Shown here: positions 42,302-51,000 of the stretch, piece by piece | Layout of the letters: each line of letters begins with the position of its first letter | How positions within the stretch are numbered: position 1 is the stretch's first letter | From: Bifidobacterium breve | GTDB taxonomy: Bacteria; Actinomycetota; Thermoleophilia; Solirubrobacterales; Solirubrobacteraceae | Direction of reading: 5' to 3' | Assembly: GCA_945878865.1 (NCBI GenBank) | Contig: CAMCUD010000002.1 | Span: forward strand, 1-64,000 | Length of the DNA stretch: 64,000 nt | The notes under the pieces: generated by a model | What the model was told of the DNA's origin: nothing | Database searches by the model: none | What the model saw: only the letters and a program-made list of their open reading frames with translations | Position numbers and translations under genes: made by a program

Positions 42302-42673
42302 TCACTCGCCCGCCGGCGGCTCCCACAGCTCGAACCGGTTGCCCTCAGGATCGACGGCCCAGCCGAACTTCCCGTACTCGCCGTCCATCGTCTCGTCGTC
42401 GACCTCCGCCCCGGCCGCGCGCAGGCGCTCCAGGACGGCGTCGAGGTCGTCGACGCGGAAGTTGACCATGCACGCCTGATCCGGGCGCCCGAAGTACGTC
42501 GTGTCCGCGGGGAAGACGGAGAAGACCGAGGTCGCGCCCGCGCTCGCGGCAAACTGGGCTCCCGCGGGGCCCTCGATCTGCAGGCCGAGGTGGTCGGCGT
42601 ACCACCGGCGGAGCTCCTCCGCGTCCTGGGCGCGGATGAACACGCCCCCGATGCCCGTCACCTGTCCGCTCAT
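42302..42673 (-). CDS. VOC/glyoxalase-superfamily protein
   Basis: 123 residues, one VOC module pair: GIGGVFIRAQDAEELRRWYA (first beta-alpha-beta), VNFRVDDLDAVLERLRAAGA and FGWAVDPEGNRFELWEPP (second). The metal ligand pattern of true glyoxalase I is only partly present (Glu in FELWEP). Could be a resistance or isomerase protein. ATG 42673 is chosen because AGGGTGG lies 5 nt upstream; GTG 42682 is an alternative. Confidence 0.88.
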   Translation of the reverse strand: MSGQVTGIGGVFIRAQDAEELRRWYADHLGLQIEGPAGAQFAASAGATSVFSVFPADTTYFGRPDQACMVNFRVDDLDAVLERLRAAGAEVDDETMDGEYGKFGWAVDPEGNRFELWEPPAGE

Positions 42674-42695
42674 GGCGGCCACCCTAGGGGACGGC

Positions 42696-43211
42696 TCAGG
42701 CGCCGCCCATGATCAGGCAGCTGCTTGTCGCGGTCGCCAGCTGCTTGCCGGTGGCGTCGAGCACCTCGGCCTCGGCGAACGCGATGCGGCTGCCCGGCTT
42801 CGTCACGCGGCCGTTGACCGTCAACTCGCCGGTGTCGCCGCGGACGGCGCGCAGGTAGCTGACCTTGATCTCGACAGACGTGTAGCCCACGCCTGCCGGC
42901 AGCGTCGTGTGCACCGCGCATCCAGCGGCGCTGTCGAGCAGGGTGCAGACCATGCCGCCGTGCACCAGGCCGATCGGGTTGTACGCCGACTCGTCGGGCG
43001 TCGCGGCGAAGACCACCTCGCCGGGGTCGGCCGAGACGGCGCGCATGTTGAAGTGGTGGGCGATCGGCGCCATGGGCAGCTCCCCGCGCCCCATCGCGCG
43101 CATGTACTCGAGACCCGAGAGGCGAAGGCCCGCCTCGGCGGCCGCGAGAGGGTCGTGCCAGGTGATCGTCTTGGAGCGGGGCGCGCCCCAGGAGGTGATG
43201 TCAGCGGTCAT
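42696..43211 (-). CDS. PaaI-type hotdog thioesterase
   Basis: 171 residues. Hotdog fold: YNPIGLVHGGMVCTLLDSAAG contains the HGG and helix with the catalytic Asp typical of PaaI/Ent thioesterases. It should hydrolyse acyl- or aroyl-CoA. An operator-like dyad lies 26 bp before the ATG. Shares its upstream region with the SGNH hydrolase gene, which runs the other way. Confidence 0.9.
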   Translation of the reverse strand: MTADITSWGAPRSKTITWHDPLAAAEAGLRLSGLEYMRAMGRGELPMAPIAHHFNMRAVSADPGEVVFAATPDESAYNPIGLVHGGMVCTLLDSAAGCAVHTTLPAGVGYTSVEIKVSYLRAVRGDTGELTVNGRVTKPGSRIAFAEAEVLDATGKQLATATSSCLIMGGA

Positions 43212-43236
43212 GGTCCTGTCTGTGGCGGAAGGTCGA

Positions 43237-43252
43237 TATGACGAGTGTCATA
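43237..43252. promoter_or_regulatory. Operator TATGACgagtGTCATA
   Basis: Perfect 6-bp arms with a 4-nt spacer between the thioesterase (minus, 43211) and the SGNH hydrolase (plus). It resembles TetR-family sites such as those controlling acyl-CoA metabolism. It could repress both genes. A tempting ATG within it (43238) is not used as the SGNH start. Confidence 0.5.
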
Positions 43253-43345
43253 GTACCGCCGCCTTCAGCGAGAGTCGCCAAGGCGTGCGTCCATCATGGG
43301 CAGGTGGACTTGAGCGGTCGGCGCGTGCGGTCGATACCGGCGCCG

Positions 43346-44155
43346 ATGGAGCAGCTTCGGCAGCCGAGGATGAGGATCCTGCTCGCGGTCCTGGCTGTCG
43401 TCGCGGTCTGGGGCGCCGTCGTCCAGTACCGCCGGTTCACCGACGGCGCCGAGTCCGCGGCGTACTCGCCGGCGACCTGCCGGGAGCGGCCGTGTGTCCT
43501 CTTCGTCGGCAACAGTCTGACGTTCGTCAACGAGCTTCCCGTGGTCTTTCAGCGGCTTGCTCGAAGTGGCGGGCACGAGATCACGGCCGAGGACGAGAGC
43601 GTGGGCGGCTTCACCCTCCTCGACCACGCGCGTCGGCCGATGACGCGGAAGGTCATCGACGACTCGCCCTGGGACGTCGTCGTGCTGCAGGAGCAGAGCC
43701 TGGTGCCCGCCGTGCGCGAGTGGCGTGAGGCGTCGACGGTCGAGGCCGGGCGGGACCTCGCGTCGTGGGTCCGGCGTGCTGGGGCACGCCCGCTGCTCTT
43801 CATGACCTGGCCCAGGGAACGCGGTGTGCCGGAGATCGGCCTCCCGTCGTACACCGCGTTGAGGCGGGCCGTCATCGAGGGCTACCGCGAGGCGGGGCGG
43901 GACCTGGGGGTGCAGGTCGTCCCGGTGGGGGTGGCCTGGGATCTCGCCACCCGGCGACGCGACGTCCCGCCGCTCTGGAGCGACGGCAATCACCCCACCA
44001 TGGCGGGGACCTACCTTGCGGCCTGCGTCTTCTACGCCGCCATCCTCGGCGAGAACCCTGCCGGAATCGAGTTTCGTGCGGGCCTGCCCGAGCACGTCGC
44101 GGCAGTTCTCCAGCGGATCGCCTGGGATGCGGCTCGTGCTGAGCGTGCCGGCTGA
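43346..44155 (+). CDS. Membrane-anchored SGNH-type hydrolase
   Basis: About 270 residues. One N-terminal helix (MRILLAVLAVVAVWGAVVQY) anchors it outside the membrane. GNSLTFVNE near residue 50 carries the Ser of block I, and SDGNHPTMAGTYLAA the Asp-His of block V. This is an SGNH/GDSL-like esterase, near the DUF4886 subgroup. Possibly a lipid or glycan deacylase. Start ATG 43346 or 43370; the longer frame upstream includes the operator and is rejected. Confidence 0.8.
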   Translation: MEQLRQPRMRILLAVLAVVAVWGAVVQYRRFTDGAESAAYSPATCRERPCVLFVGNSLTFVNELPVVFQRLARSGGHEITAEDESVGGFTLLDHARRPMTRKVIDDSPWDVVVLQEQSLVPAVREWREASTVEAGRDLASWVRRAGARPLLFMTWPRERGVPEIGLPSYTALRRAVIEGYREAGRDLGVQVVPVGVAWDLATRRRDVPPLWSDGNHPTMAGTYLAACVFYAAILGENPAGIEFRAGLPEHVAAVLQRIAWDAARAERAG

Positions 44156-44224
44156 TCGTTACCCCGTTGTACACACGTCCAAAGTTGCGGAATCGGACCG
44201 CCATACGCGGCATGATGGGACGTT

Positions 44225-44845
44225 GTGAGGTCCCGCACTCCTCGGCTCGCGGCTGACGCGCGGCGCCGCCAGATCCTCGACGCCACGCTGCGGGTCGTCG
44301 CCCGCGACGGGTACGCCGGCCTCACGATGGAGGTCATCGCCAAGGAGGCGGGCGTCACGCGCACGCCGCTCTACGCGATCTTCGGTGACCTCGAGACCCT
44401 GCTGCGCGCCGCCGCCGACGAGGGGGAGGCCCGCGCCCGGGCGGCGATTCCCGAGGACGTCTTCATGGCGCCGCAGGACACCACTCCGGCCGGCGTCCTC
44501 AGCCACGCCACGCGGCGCTTCCTCGATGCCGTCCAGGCCGACCCGCTCACGTGGCAGGTGCTGCTGCTACCGGCGTCGGGAACACCCGAGGCGGTCCGCC
44601 GGCGCTACGAGCGCAACCGCGTCGAAGTCGTCCAGGCCGTCGAACACGTCGTGCGCTGGGGACTGCCGCAACTCGGCCTGGAGCAGGGCACCGATCCGCA
44701 TCTCATCGCCCGGGTGATCGTGGGGGTCGGTGAGGACCTCGGTCGGATGGTGCTGGCCGAGCCTGACCGTTGGCCACCGGAGCGCGTGGCCGACGCGATC
44801 GGGGACATCGTGCGCCTCGTGCCGGCCCAGGAGGCCGCCGCGTGA
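44225..44845 (+). CDS. TetR-family regulator 1 of a tandem pair
   Basis: 206 residues. HTH: RRRQILDATLRVVARDGYAG and EVIAKEAGVTRTPLYAIFGD. The C-terminal half continues TPAGVLSHATRRFLDAV. Next to a second TetR with similar architecture and the P450 that converges on them, it may control that P450 or the downstream lipid genes. GTG start; the upstream DNA has a TTGTACACA motif. Stop overlaps the next start (GTGA). Confidence 0.92.
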   Translation: MRSRTPRLAADARRRQILDATLRVVARDGYAGLTMEVIAKEAGVTRTPLYAIFGDLETLLRAAADEGEARARAAIPEDVFMAPQDTTPAGVLSHATRRFLDAVQADPLTWQVLLLPASGTPEAVRRRYERNRVEVVQAVEHVVRWGLPQLGLEQGTDPHLIARVIVGVGEDLGRMVLAEPDRWPPERVADAIGDIVRLVPAQEAAA

Positions 44846-45459
44846 CCGCGTCCCGGGCGGTCCCAGCCCGCCGGATGCCGATGGACGAGCGGCGCCGCCA
44901 GCTGCTCGACATCACGCTCCGCATCGTGGTCGAGGAGGGGTTCGGCGCGGTGCACGCGCAGCGGATCGCCGACGAGGCGGGCGTGACCAAGCCCATCCTC
45001 TATCGCGCGTTTCCGAGCCTCGCCGCGCTGCAGCTCGCGATGCTGCGTCGCGAACAGCGCCGGGTCGAATCGGTGCTCGACCGGGTCGCGCCCGCCGATC
45101 CCGGCGAACGCGATCCGCGCGAGATGCTCGAGGCGAGCCTGGCGGGGATTCTCGAGGCCGCCGCCCAGCGGCCTTTGACCTGGCGGCTCGTGCTGCATCC
45201 GCCGGAGGGGACGCCGAAGGTCGTGCGCGCGCTCATCGACCGCCGCCGCCGTGCCCTGCTCGAGCGCACGCGCAGCCTCGTGCAGTGGGGATCCGATGCG
45301 GTGCCCGGCGCGAAGGCCATCGACGACGAGCTCCTCGCGCGCGTGCTGCTCGCGATCTTCATCGAGCACGTCCAGGTGGTGCTCGACGATCCGCAGACCG
45401 ATCGCGACGCGCTGCTGCGGGCGTCGGGCGCCGTGGTCGACGGGCTCAGCTGGCGCTGA
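44842..45459 (+). CDS. TetR-family regulator 2 of a tandem pair
   Basis: 205 residues. HTH: ERRRQLLDITLRIVVEEGFG and RIADEAGVTKPILYRAFPSL. Both proteins share an ITWR/LTWxxLLxPxxGTPxxVRxxxxxxR-like ligand-domain pattern (LTWQVLLLPASGTPEAVRRR and LTWRLVLHPPEGTPKVVRAL), so they arose by duplication. Convergent with and overlapping the P450 by 14 nt at the 3' end. Confidence 0.92.
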   Translation: MTASRAVPARRMPMDERRRQLLDITLRIVVEEGFGAVHAQRIADEAGVTKPILYRAFPSLAALQLAMLRREQRRVESVLDRVAPADPGERDPREMLEASLAGILEAAAQRPLTWRLVLHPPEGTPKVVRALIDRRRRALLERTRSLVQWGSDAVPGAKAIDDELLARVLLAIFIEHVQVVLDDPQTDRDALLRASGAVVDGLSWR

Positions 45460-46795
45460 CGGCCGGGATCCCGTGGAGGCCCTCGCGCGCGTCGGCCCGC
45501 GAGATCACGCGACGCACCGTGACGGGAACGCCATGGCGCGGGGCGAGCGTGACACCCCGGAGGACGACCTCATCCTCGGCCGGGCGGTCCGGTGCCAGCT
45601 CGGCGCGGGCGAGCACCACGCGGAGCACCTCAGCCATCTCCGCCTGGGCGAGCGCGGCGCCGATGCAGCGCCGGATCCCGCCGCCGAACGGCAGCCACGC
45701 ATAGGACTCGACCTGACCGTCGAGGAATCGCTCGGGCCGGAAGGCGTCGGGTTCGGGGTAGAGGTCCGGCCGGTGATGGACGAGCGCGATCGCGGGGTAC
45801 ACCTTCGTGCCCGCGGGAAGGTCCCAGCCCGCGACGGTGCGCGGCTGGGTCAGCGTCCGCTCGGCTGCGTCGATGACGGGCCGGAGGCGCAGCGACTCCT
45901 TCGCCGTCGCGTCGAGATAGACGTCGTCGTTGGCCGCGACCGCCTCCCGCACGCGCGCGAGCGCCGGGGGGCGGCGCAGCAGCAGGTCGAAGCTGAACGC
46001 CAGTCCCGTCGCGGTCGTCTCGTGGCCGGCGGCGAGCATGGTGGTGAGCTCGTCGCGGAGCTCCTCGTCGGTGAGGGGCGTCCCGTCCTCGTCGCGGGCG
46101 CGCAGAAGCAGGGACAGGACGTCGTCGCGCTCGTCGAGGTCCGGCGCGTCGCGCCGGCGCGCGATCTCCTCATAGAGCAGGGCGTCGGCCGCCGCACGCC
46201 GCCGGGCCAGGCGGCCGCCCGGGCTCCATGCCCCGAGGTCGCGCTGCATCCCCGGCAGGAGCAGGACGGCCGTCGCGACGTCGATGAGCGCGCCGAGCGC
46301 CCCGCGCAGGCGCTCGACCCGCTCGGGCTCGGTGACGCCGAAGACCGCGCGGCAGATGACGTCGAACGTCAGCGCGCGCATCCGGTTGCGGAGCACGATC
46401 CGGTCCCCGGCGCGCCAGCCGTCGACCTCGCGGTGCGCCGCGTCACGGATGATCTCGCGGAACGTCTCAACATGGCGGCCCTGGAACGGCGGCAGCAGCA
46501 GCCGCCGCTGGCGCAGATGCCGCGGCCCATCGAGGACGAGGACCGAGTTCGGCCCGAGCACGGGCGCCAGGAACGAGTTGGCCTCGCCGGCGAGCAGGTC
46601 GGACTGGTCGCCCGTCAGCAGGGTGCGCAGCGCGTCGGGGTCGGCGACGTAGACCCCAGGGCCGAACCCGGTGAAGTGGACGGTGAACGCGTCGCCGTAC
46701 CGGGCGTGCCACGCGCGCAGGCGATCCAGCGGACGATGGAGGAACCGCGCCGACGTGACGAGGCTCGGTCCCCGGGGACCGGGGGGCAGACCCAT
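45446..46795 (-). CDS. Cytochrome P450
   Basis: 449 residues. I-helix LTTMLAAGHETTATGLAFSF holds the oxygen-binding AGxET motif, ExxR in AKESLRLRPVID, and the haem-Cys loop LPFGGGIRRCIGAALA with Cys at about 377. Typical of class-I bacterial P450s that use ferredoxin partners; no ferredoxin gene is adjacent. The N-terminus has no membrane helix. Substrate unknown; sterol, fatty acid or drug oxidation are possible. A 14-bp dyad is 9 bp upstream of the ATG. Confidence 0.95.
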   Translation of the reverse strand: MGLPPGPRGPSLVTSARFLHRPLDRLRAWHARYGDAFTVHFTGFGPGVYVADPDALRTLLTGDQSDLLAGEANSFLAPVLGPNSVLVLDGPRHLRQRRLLLPPFQGRHVETFREIIRDAAHREVDGWRAGDRIVLRNRMRALTFDVICRAVFGVTEPERVERLRGALGALIDVATAVLLLPGMQRDLGAWSPGGRLARRRAAADALLYEEIARRRDAPDLDERDDVLSLLLRARDEDGTPLTDEELRDELTTMLAAGHETTATGLAFSFDLLLRRPPALARVREAVAANDDVYLDATAKESLRLRPVIDAAERTLTQPRTVAGWDLPAGTKVYPAIALVHHRPDLYPEPDAFRPERFLDGQVESYAWLPFGGGIRRCIGAALAQAEMAEVLRVVLARAELAPDRPAEDEVVLRGVTLAPRHGVPVTVRRVISRADAREGLHGIPAVSAS

Positions 46796-46803
46796 GCGCC
46801 GAT

Positions 46804-46817
46804 GCTATCCGCATAGC
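46804..46817. promoter_or_regulatory. Dyad at the P450 start
   Basis: GCTATccgcATAGC, 5-bp arms, 9 bp upstream of the P450 ATG (minus strand). Such a position blocks transcription when bound. The tandem TetRs downstream are candidates. Confidence 0.4.
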
Positions 46818-46900
46818 GGGCTACCGCAAAGACGGGAAGCGATCTCCACAGATGGCGTAGTCGGGGTGCAGGCCGGGCGACGCCGGTCGATCACCGGGCC

Positions 46901-47143
46901 ATGCAAGAGGACCCCCGCCGCTCGTCAGTCGCACGCGCCCACATCGCCGCGCTGGCGTTCGGGTGGGGGATCGAGCCGCATCAGCTCACCCTGGCGCTCG
47001 TGCAGGGCTGCTGGCCGACGACCCCGCTGCGCGATGCGCCGATGACGCCCGCGGAGATCCGTCAGCTCGCCGACCACGAGCTCGAGCTGCAGCCGCCGAC
47101 GTGCCAGTGCGCGAGCGGCGGAGCGTGCCTCATCTGCAACTGA
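46901..47143 (+). CDS. Cys-rich small protein, unknown
   Basis: 80 residues. The C-terminus ends PPTCQCASGGACLICN with four cysteines as CxC...CxxC, suited to Zn or Fe-S binding. N-terminal half (HIAALAFGWGIEPHQLTLAL) is helical. No family recognised. A hairpin with a short T-run follows the stop (47180), supporting an independent small gene. ATG 46901 has no clear ribosome binding site. Confidence 0.5.
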   Translation: MQEDPRRSSVARAHIAALAFGWGIEPHQLTLALVQGCWPTTPLRDAPMTPAEIRQLADHELELQPPTCQCASGGACLICN

Positions 47144-47179
47144 CCGGCGGGTCGGGATGAACGCTCGCGCGCCGGAAAG

Positions 47180-47198
47180 CCGGTGCGTTTCGCACCGG
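47180..47198 (+). terminator. Hairpin after the Cys-rich gene
   Basis: CCGGTGCG-TTT-CGCACCGG forms an 8-bp stem with a 3-nt loop, followed by TTTA and preceded by AAAG. Probably the terminator of 46901-47143. It also lies 101 bp upstream of the next gene. Confidence 0.65.
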
Positions 47199-47299
47199 TT
47201 TACAGGTTCGTAACACATGTGAACAAAAAGGACAGGGAGTATCGAAGCATTCTGTCCCGGGTGTTCCATGCCCGGCGCGTCGCCTCCGAGAGGACTGTT

Positions 47300-47962
47300 A
47301 TGCCCCCTGCCAAGGCTGTCCGCCGTTCCGCTCTCGCCGCTGCCTCGCTTGCGGCGCTCCTCATCGCCCCAGCCGCCGCATCCGCGACCGCACCGACGTG
47401 CAACGGCGTGCCGGCGACCACGTACTGGGACGGCGCCGCCTGGGTCCTCGGACCCGGGGTCACCGTCGACGACGGCACGGTCGTCGGAAGCGGTGGGCCG
47501 GACGTGATCGTCGGATCGGGCGCCGCCGACGCGATCGACGCCGGGAGCGGCGCCGACCTGATCTGCTCGAAGGACGGCGCGGACGAGGTCACCGCGGGCT
47601 CCGGCACGGACTACATCGACGGCAACGCCAAGGACGACATCCTCTTCGGCGAGACCGAGGACGACATCATCTACGGCGGCATCGGCAACGACACGATCGA
47701 CGGCGGCTCGGGCAACGACTCGCTCTACGGCGAGCTCGGCAACGACATGCTGCTCGGCGGCTTCGGCAACGACGTGATCGACGGTGGCCCGGGCGACGAC
47801 CACCTCTACGGCGGGCCCGGAAGCGACCAGCTCTACGGTCGGCAGGGCAACGACTACGTCGATGGCGGCTCGGGCGGCGGCGACGTGAGCTCCGGCAACG
47901 GCGGCACCGACACCTGCGTCGGCGCGCCGGAGGCCGGCACGGACTTTCGCTGCGAGGGCTGA
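47300..47962 (+). CDS. Secreted RTX (calcium-binding nonapeptide) repeat protein
   Basis: 220 residues. Signal peptide (ALAAASLAALLIAPAAASA). The mature region has RTX repeats of GGxGxDxLxG type, for example GGIGNDTIDGGSGNDSLYGE and GGFGNDVIDGGPGDDHLYGG, forming a calcium beta-roll. Four cysteines could make disulfides. RTX proteins usually leave via type I secretion with a C-terminal signal, whereas this one has a Sec signal, as in actinobacterial forms. No catalytic domain. GAGAGGA precedes ATG 47300. Likely an extracellular calcium-dependent surface protein. Confidence 0.85.
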   Translation: MPPAKAVRRSALAAASLAALLIAPAAASATAPTCNGVPATTYWDGAAWVLGPGVTVDDGTVVGSGGPDVIVGSGAADAIDAGSGADLICSKDGADEVTAGSGTDYIDGNAKDDILFGETEDDIIYGGIGNDTIDGGSGNDSLYGELGNDMLLGGFGNDVIDGGPGDDHLYGGPGSDQLYGRQGNDYVDGGSGGGDVSSGNGGTDTCVGAPEAGTDFRCEG

Positions 47963-47973
47963 CCCGCACGGCT

Positions 47974-47999
47974 CGCGCGCGCCCGGCTGGGCGCGCGCG
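47974..47999 (+). terminator. Hairpin between RTX and carboxylase genes
   Basis: CGCGCGCGCCC (47974-47984) and GGGCGCGCGCG (47989-47999), 11-bp perfect stem, 4-nt loop, between two convergent stops (47962 and 48006). Likely a bidirectional terminator without a T-run. Confidence 0.6.
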
Positions 48000-48005
48000 G
48001 GCTGA

Positions 48006-51000
48006 TCACCAGACGTCGACCATCGTCCGGCGGCGGCCGTCGGACGGCGGGACGGGGAACGCGTCGAGCGCGGCGGTGACCCGGGCGCGGGTGTCGACGG
48101 GGTCGATGACGTCGTCGATCTCGAAGTGCGCGGCCATGTTCAGGGCGCCGCTCTGCCCGCGGACCTGCTCGACGAGGTCGCGCACCCGCTGCTCGCGTTC
48201 GCCCTCGTCCTCGATCGCCTCGAGCTCCTTGCGCAGCGCCAGGCGCACCGCGCCCTCGACGCCCATCGCGCCGAATTCGCCAGTCGGCCACGCGATGTTC
48301 AGGACGGGGACGTGGAAGCCGCCGCCGGCCATCGCCTGCGCGCCCAGCCCGTAGGCGCGGCGGACCACCACGCACACCCATGGCACCGAGATCGTCGCGG
48401 CGCTGGTGAACATCCGCGAGGCGCGGCGCACGAGCGCGGCGGATTCCGCGTCGGGCCCGACCATGAACCCCGGGGTGTCGACAAGGCTGACGACCGGCAG
48501 GCCGAAGGCGTCGCACAGCTGCACGAAGCGCCCGGCCTTCTCCGACGCCTCGGCGTCCAGCGCGCCCGACAGGTGCGCGGGATCGTTGGCGAGCACGCCG
48601 ACCGCGCGGCCTTCGATCCGCGCCAGGGCGGTGACGACGCCGCGGCCGTAGCCGCGCCGCAGCTCGAGCGCCGATCCCGTGTCCACGAACGTGTCGAGCA
48701 CCGCGCGCGCGTCGTGGATGCGCTTGGGGTCCTCGGGGATGAGCCCGCGCAGCTCGCGCTGGTCGGCGCAGGTCCACTCGTCCTCACGCCGACCCGCGAG
48801 CAGGGCGACGAGCCGGCGCGCCGTCGCGACGGCCTCCGCCTCGTCGTCGACGAGCACGTCGACGACGCCGTTGGGGACCTGCATGTCCATCGGCCCGACG
48901 TCCCCGGGAGCGAAGCGGCCGAGCCCGCCGCCTTCGATCATCGCCGGGCCGCCCATGCCCAGTGACGCCTCCGGGGTGGCGATGAGCACGTCGCAGCAGC
49001 CCGCGAGCGCCGCGTTGCCCGCGAAGCAGTTGCCCGACACGATCCCGATGCGCGGGACGAGTCCGGAGAGCCGCGCGAACGTCGCGAACGTCGGGACGGT
49101 GAGCTGGAAGAGCTCGGCGAAATCCGTGTCGCCCGGACGTCCGCCGCCGCCTTCGGCGAAGAGCACGACCGGGAGGGCGCGGCGCTCGGCGAGCTCGAGG
49201 ATCCGGTCGGTCTTCTGGTGGTTGCGGTAGCCCTGCGTGCCCGCCATCACCGAGTAGTCGTAGGACAGCACCGCCGTCTGCACGCCGCCGATCTCCGCGG
49301 TGCCGAGGACGATCCCGTCGCCGGGGGTGTTGGCGATGAGGTCAGCCTCGTCGCGACGGGCGCGCTGGGCGGCGAGGACGAGCCCGCCGTACTCGCTGAA
49401 GGTGCCGTCGTCGACGAGGTCGGCAACGTTCTCGCGCGCGGTGCGCCGGCCGCGCTCGCGGCGCTTGGCGACGGCGGCGGGGCGCGCGTCGTCGAGCAGG
49501 CCCGCGCGGCGCGCGAGCACGGCGGCGAGATCCGGGCGTGGCGTGTCGAGGTCGACCGCGGCTGCGCCGGTCTCGGCGCTCTCGACGTGTCCGGGGACGA
49601 CACGGAAGAGCGGGTCGCCGGGGTGGATCTGGTTGCCGGGATGCACCGTGACGTCCGCGATCTCCCCACCCACTGGCGTGACGACCTCATGGTGCATCTT
49701 CATCGCTTCGACGACGAGCACCGGCGCGCCGGCGGCGACCGCCGTCCCGGTCGGCGCGGCGATGTCGACGACGACGCCGGTCAACGGTGACGTGACGTCG
49801 ACGGGCCCGACCGCCACGCCGGCCGCATCCGCCGCGTCGCCGCGGATGCGGGCTTCTAGCAGCGCGGTCGAGAGCCGCGCGGCGCGGACGTCCTCGTCGG
49901 CGAGGATCGCGCCGAGCAGATCGATGTTCGTGTCCACGCCGCCGAGCTCGAGCGCGACCACCGCGGCGCGCGCGGCGTCGACCGCGGCGGCGAACGACGC
50001 GCCGCGTGCGACGACCTTCGCCAGAAGCGTGTCGTAGCGCGGGTCGACCGTCACCCCGGCGCGAGCGGCGGTGTCGACGCGGACCCCCTCGGGCGCGGCG
50101 AAGCGCGTGAGCGTCCCGGCGGCGGGAAGGGGCGCGCCGTCGGGCCCAGACCGTTCAGCGTTCACCCGCGCCTGCACCGCGCTGCCGCGGGGCGTCGCGT
50201 CGGCCAAGCCCGTGTCCGCCAGGGACGCGCCCGTCGCCAGACGCAGCTGCGCGACGACGAGGTCCACGCCGTAGATCTCCTCGGTGACGGTGTGCTCGAC
50301 CTGCAGCCGCGGGTTGGCTTCGATGAAGACGAACCGCTCGTCGTCGTCGAGGTCGACGAGGAACTCGCACGTCGCCAACCCGGCGAGTCGCAGCTCCCGG
50401 CCGATCGTCGCGGCGGCGTCGACGAGCGCCGCGCGCAGCCCGTCGGGGAGGCCGGGCGCCGGCGCGATCTCGACGAGCTTCTGGTGGCGGCGCTGCAGGC
50501 TGCAGTCGCGGTCGCCGAGCGCGAGCACGTCGCCCGTGCCGTCGCCGACCAGCTGGACCTCGACATGGCGGGCGCGCTCGACGAGCTCCTCGGCGTACAG
50601 CGCGTCGGACCCGGTCGCCACGCGCGCCTCGGCGGCGCACCGCTCCCACGCCTCGTCGATGGCGCCGGCGTCGCGGATCACACGCATGCCCCGCCCGCCA
50701 CCTCCGGCGACGGCCTTGAGCATGAGGGGGCGGCCGAGCTCGGTCATGAAGGCGCGGACGTCGTCGGGCGAGGACGTCGACGTCGCGCGCGGGACGGGGA
50801 CGCCGAGCTCCTGCGCGAGCGCCCGCGCTGCGACCTTGTCGCCGAGGCGGTCGAGCACCGCGGGGGAGGGGCCGACGAAGACGATCCCGGCGTCGGCACA
50901 CGCCCGTGCGAACGCGGCGCTCTCGGAGAGGAAGCCCCAGCCGGGATGGACGTGCGTGCAGCCCGTCTGCTGCGCGGCGGCGACGAGCGCGTCGATGTCG

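Noticed and set aside
43238-43345. ATG 43238 as the SGNH hydrolase start
   Set aside because: It lies inside the operator dyad and the residues before MEQLRQPRM are not protein-like; the membrane anchor begins just after ATG 43346.
44163-44210. A shared promoter motif with the region at 57083 (TGTACACA then ATCNGAC)
   Set aside because: Only two copies with different spacing; too weak to call a promoter class without a genome scan.
47600-47890. Direct repeats (GGCAACGAC-type) resembling a repeat array
   Set aside because: They are in-frame codons of RTX nonapeptides, period 27, with no spacer structure of CRISPR.
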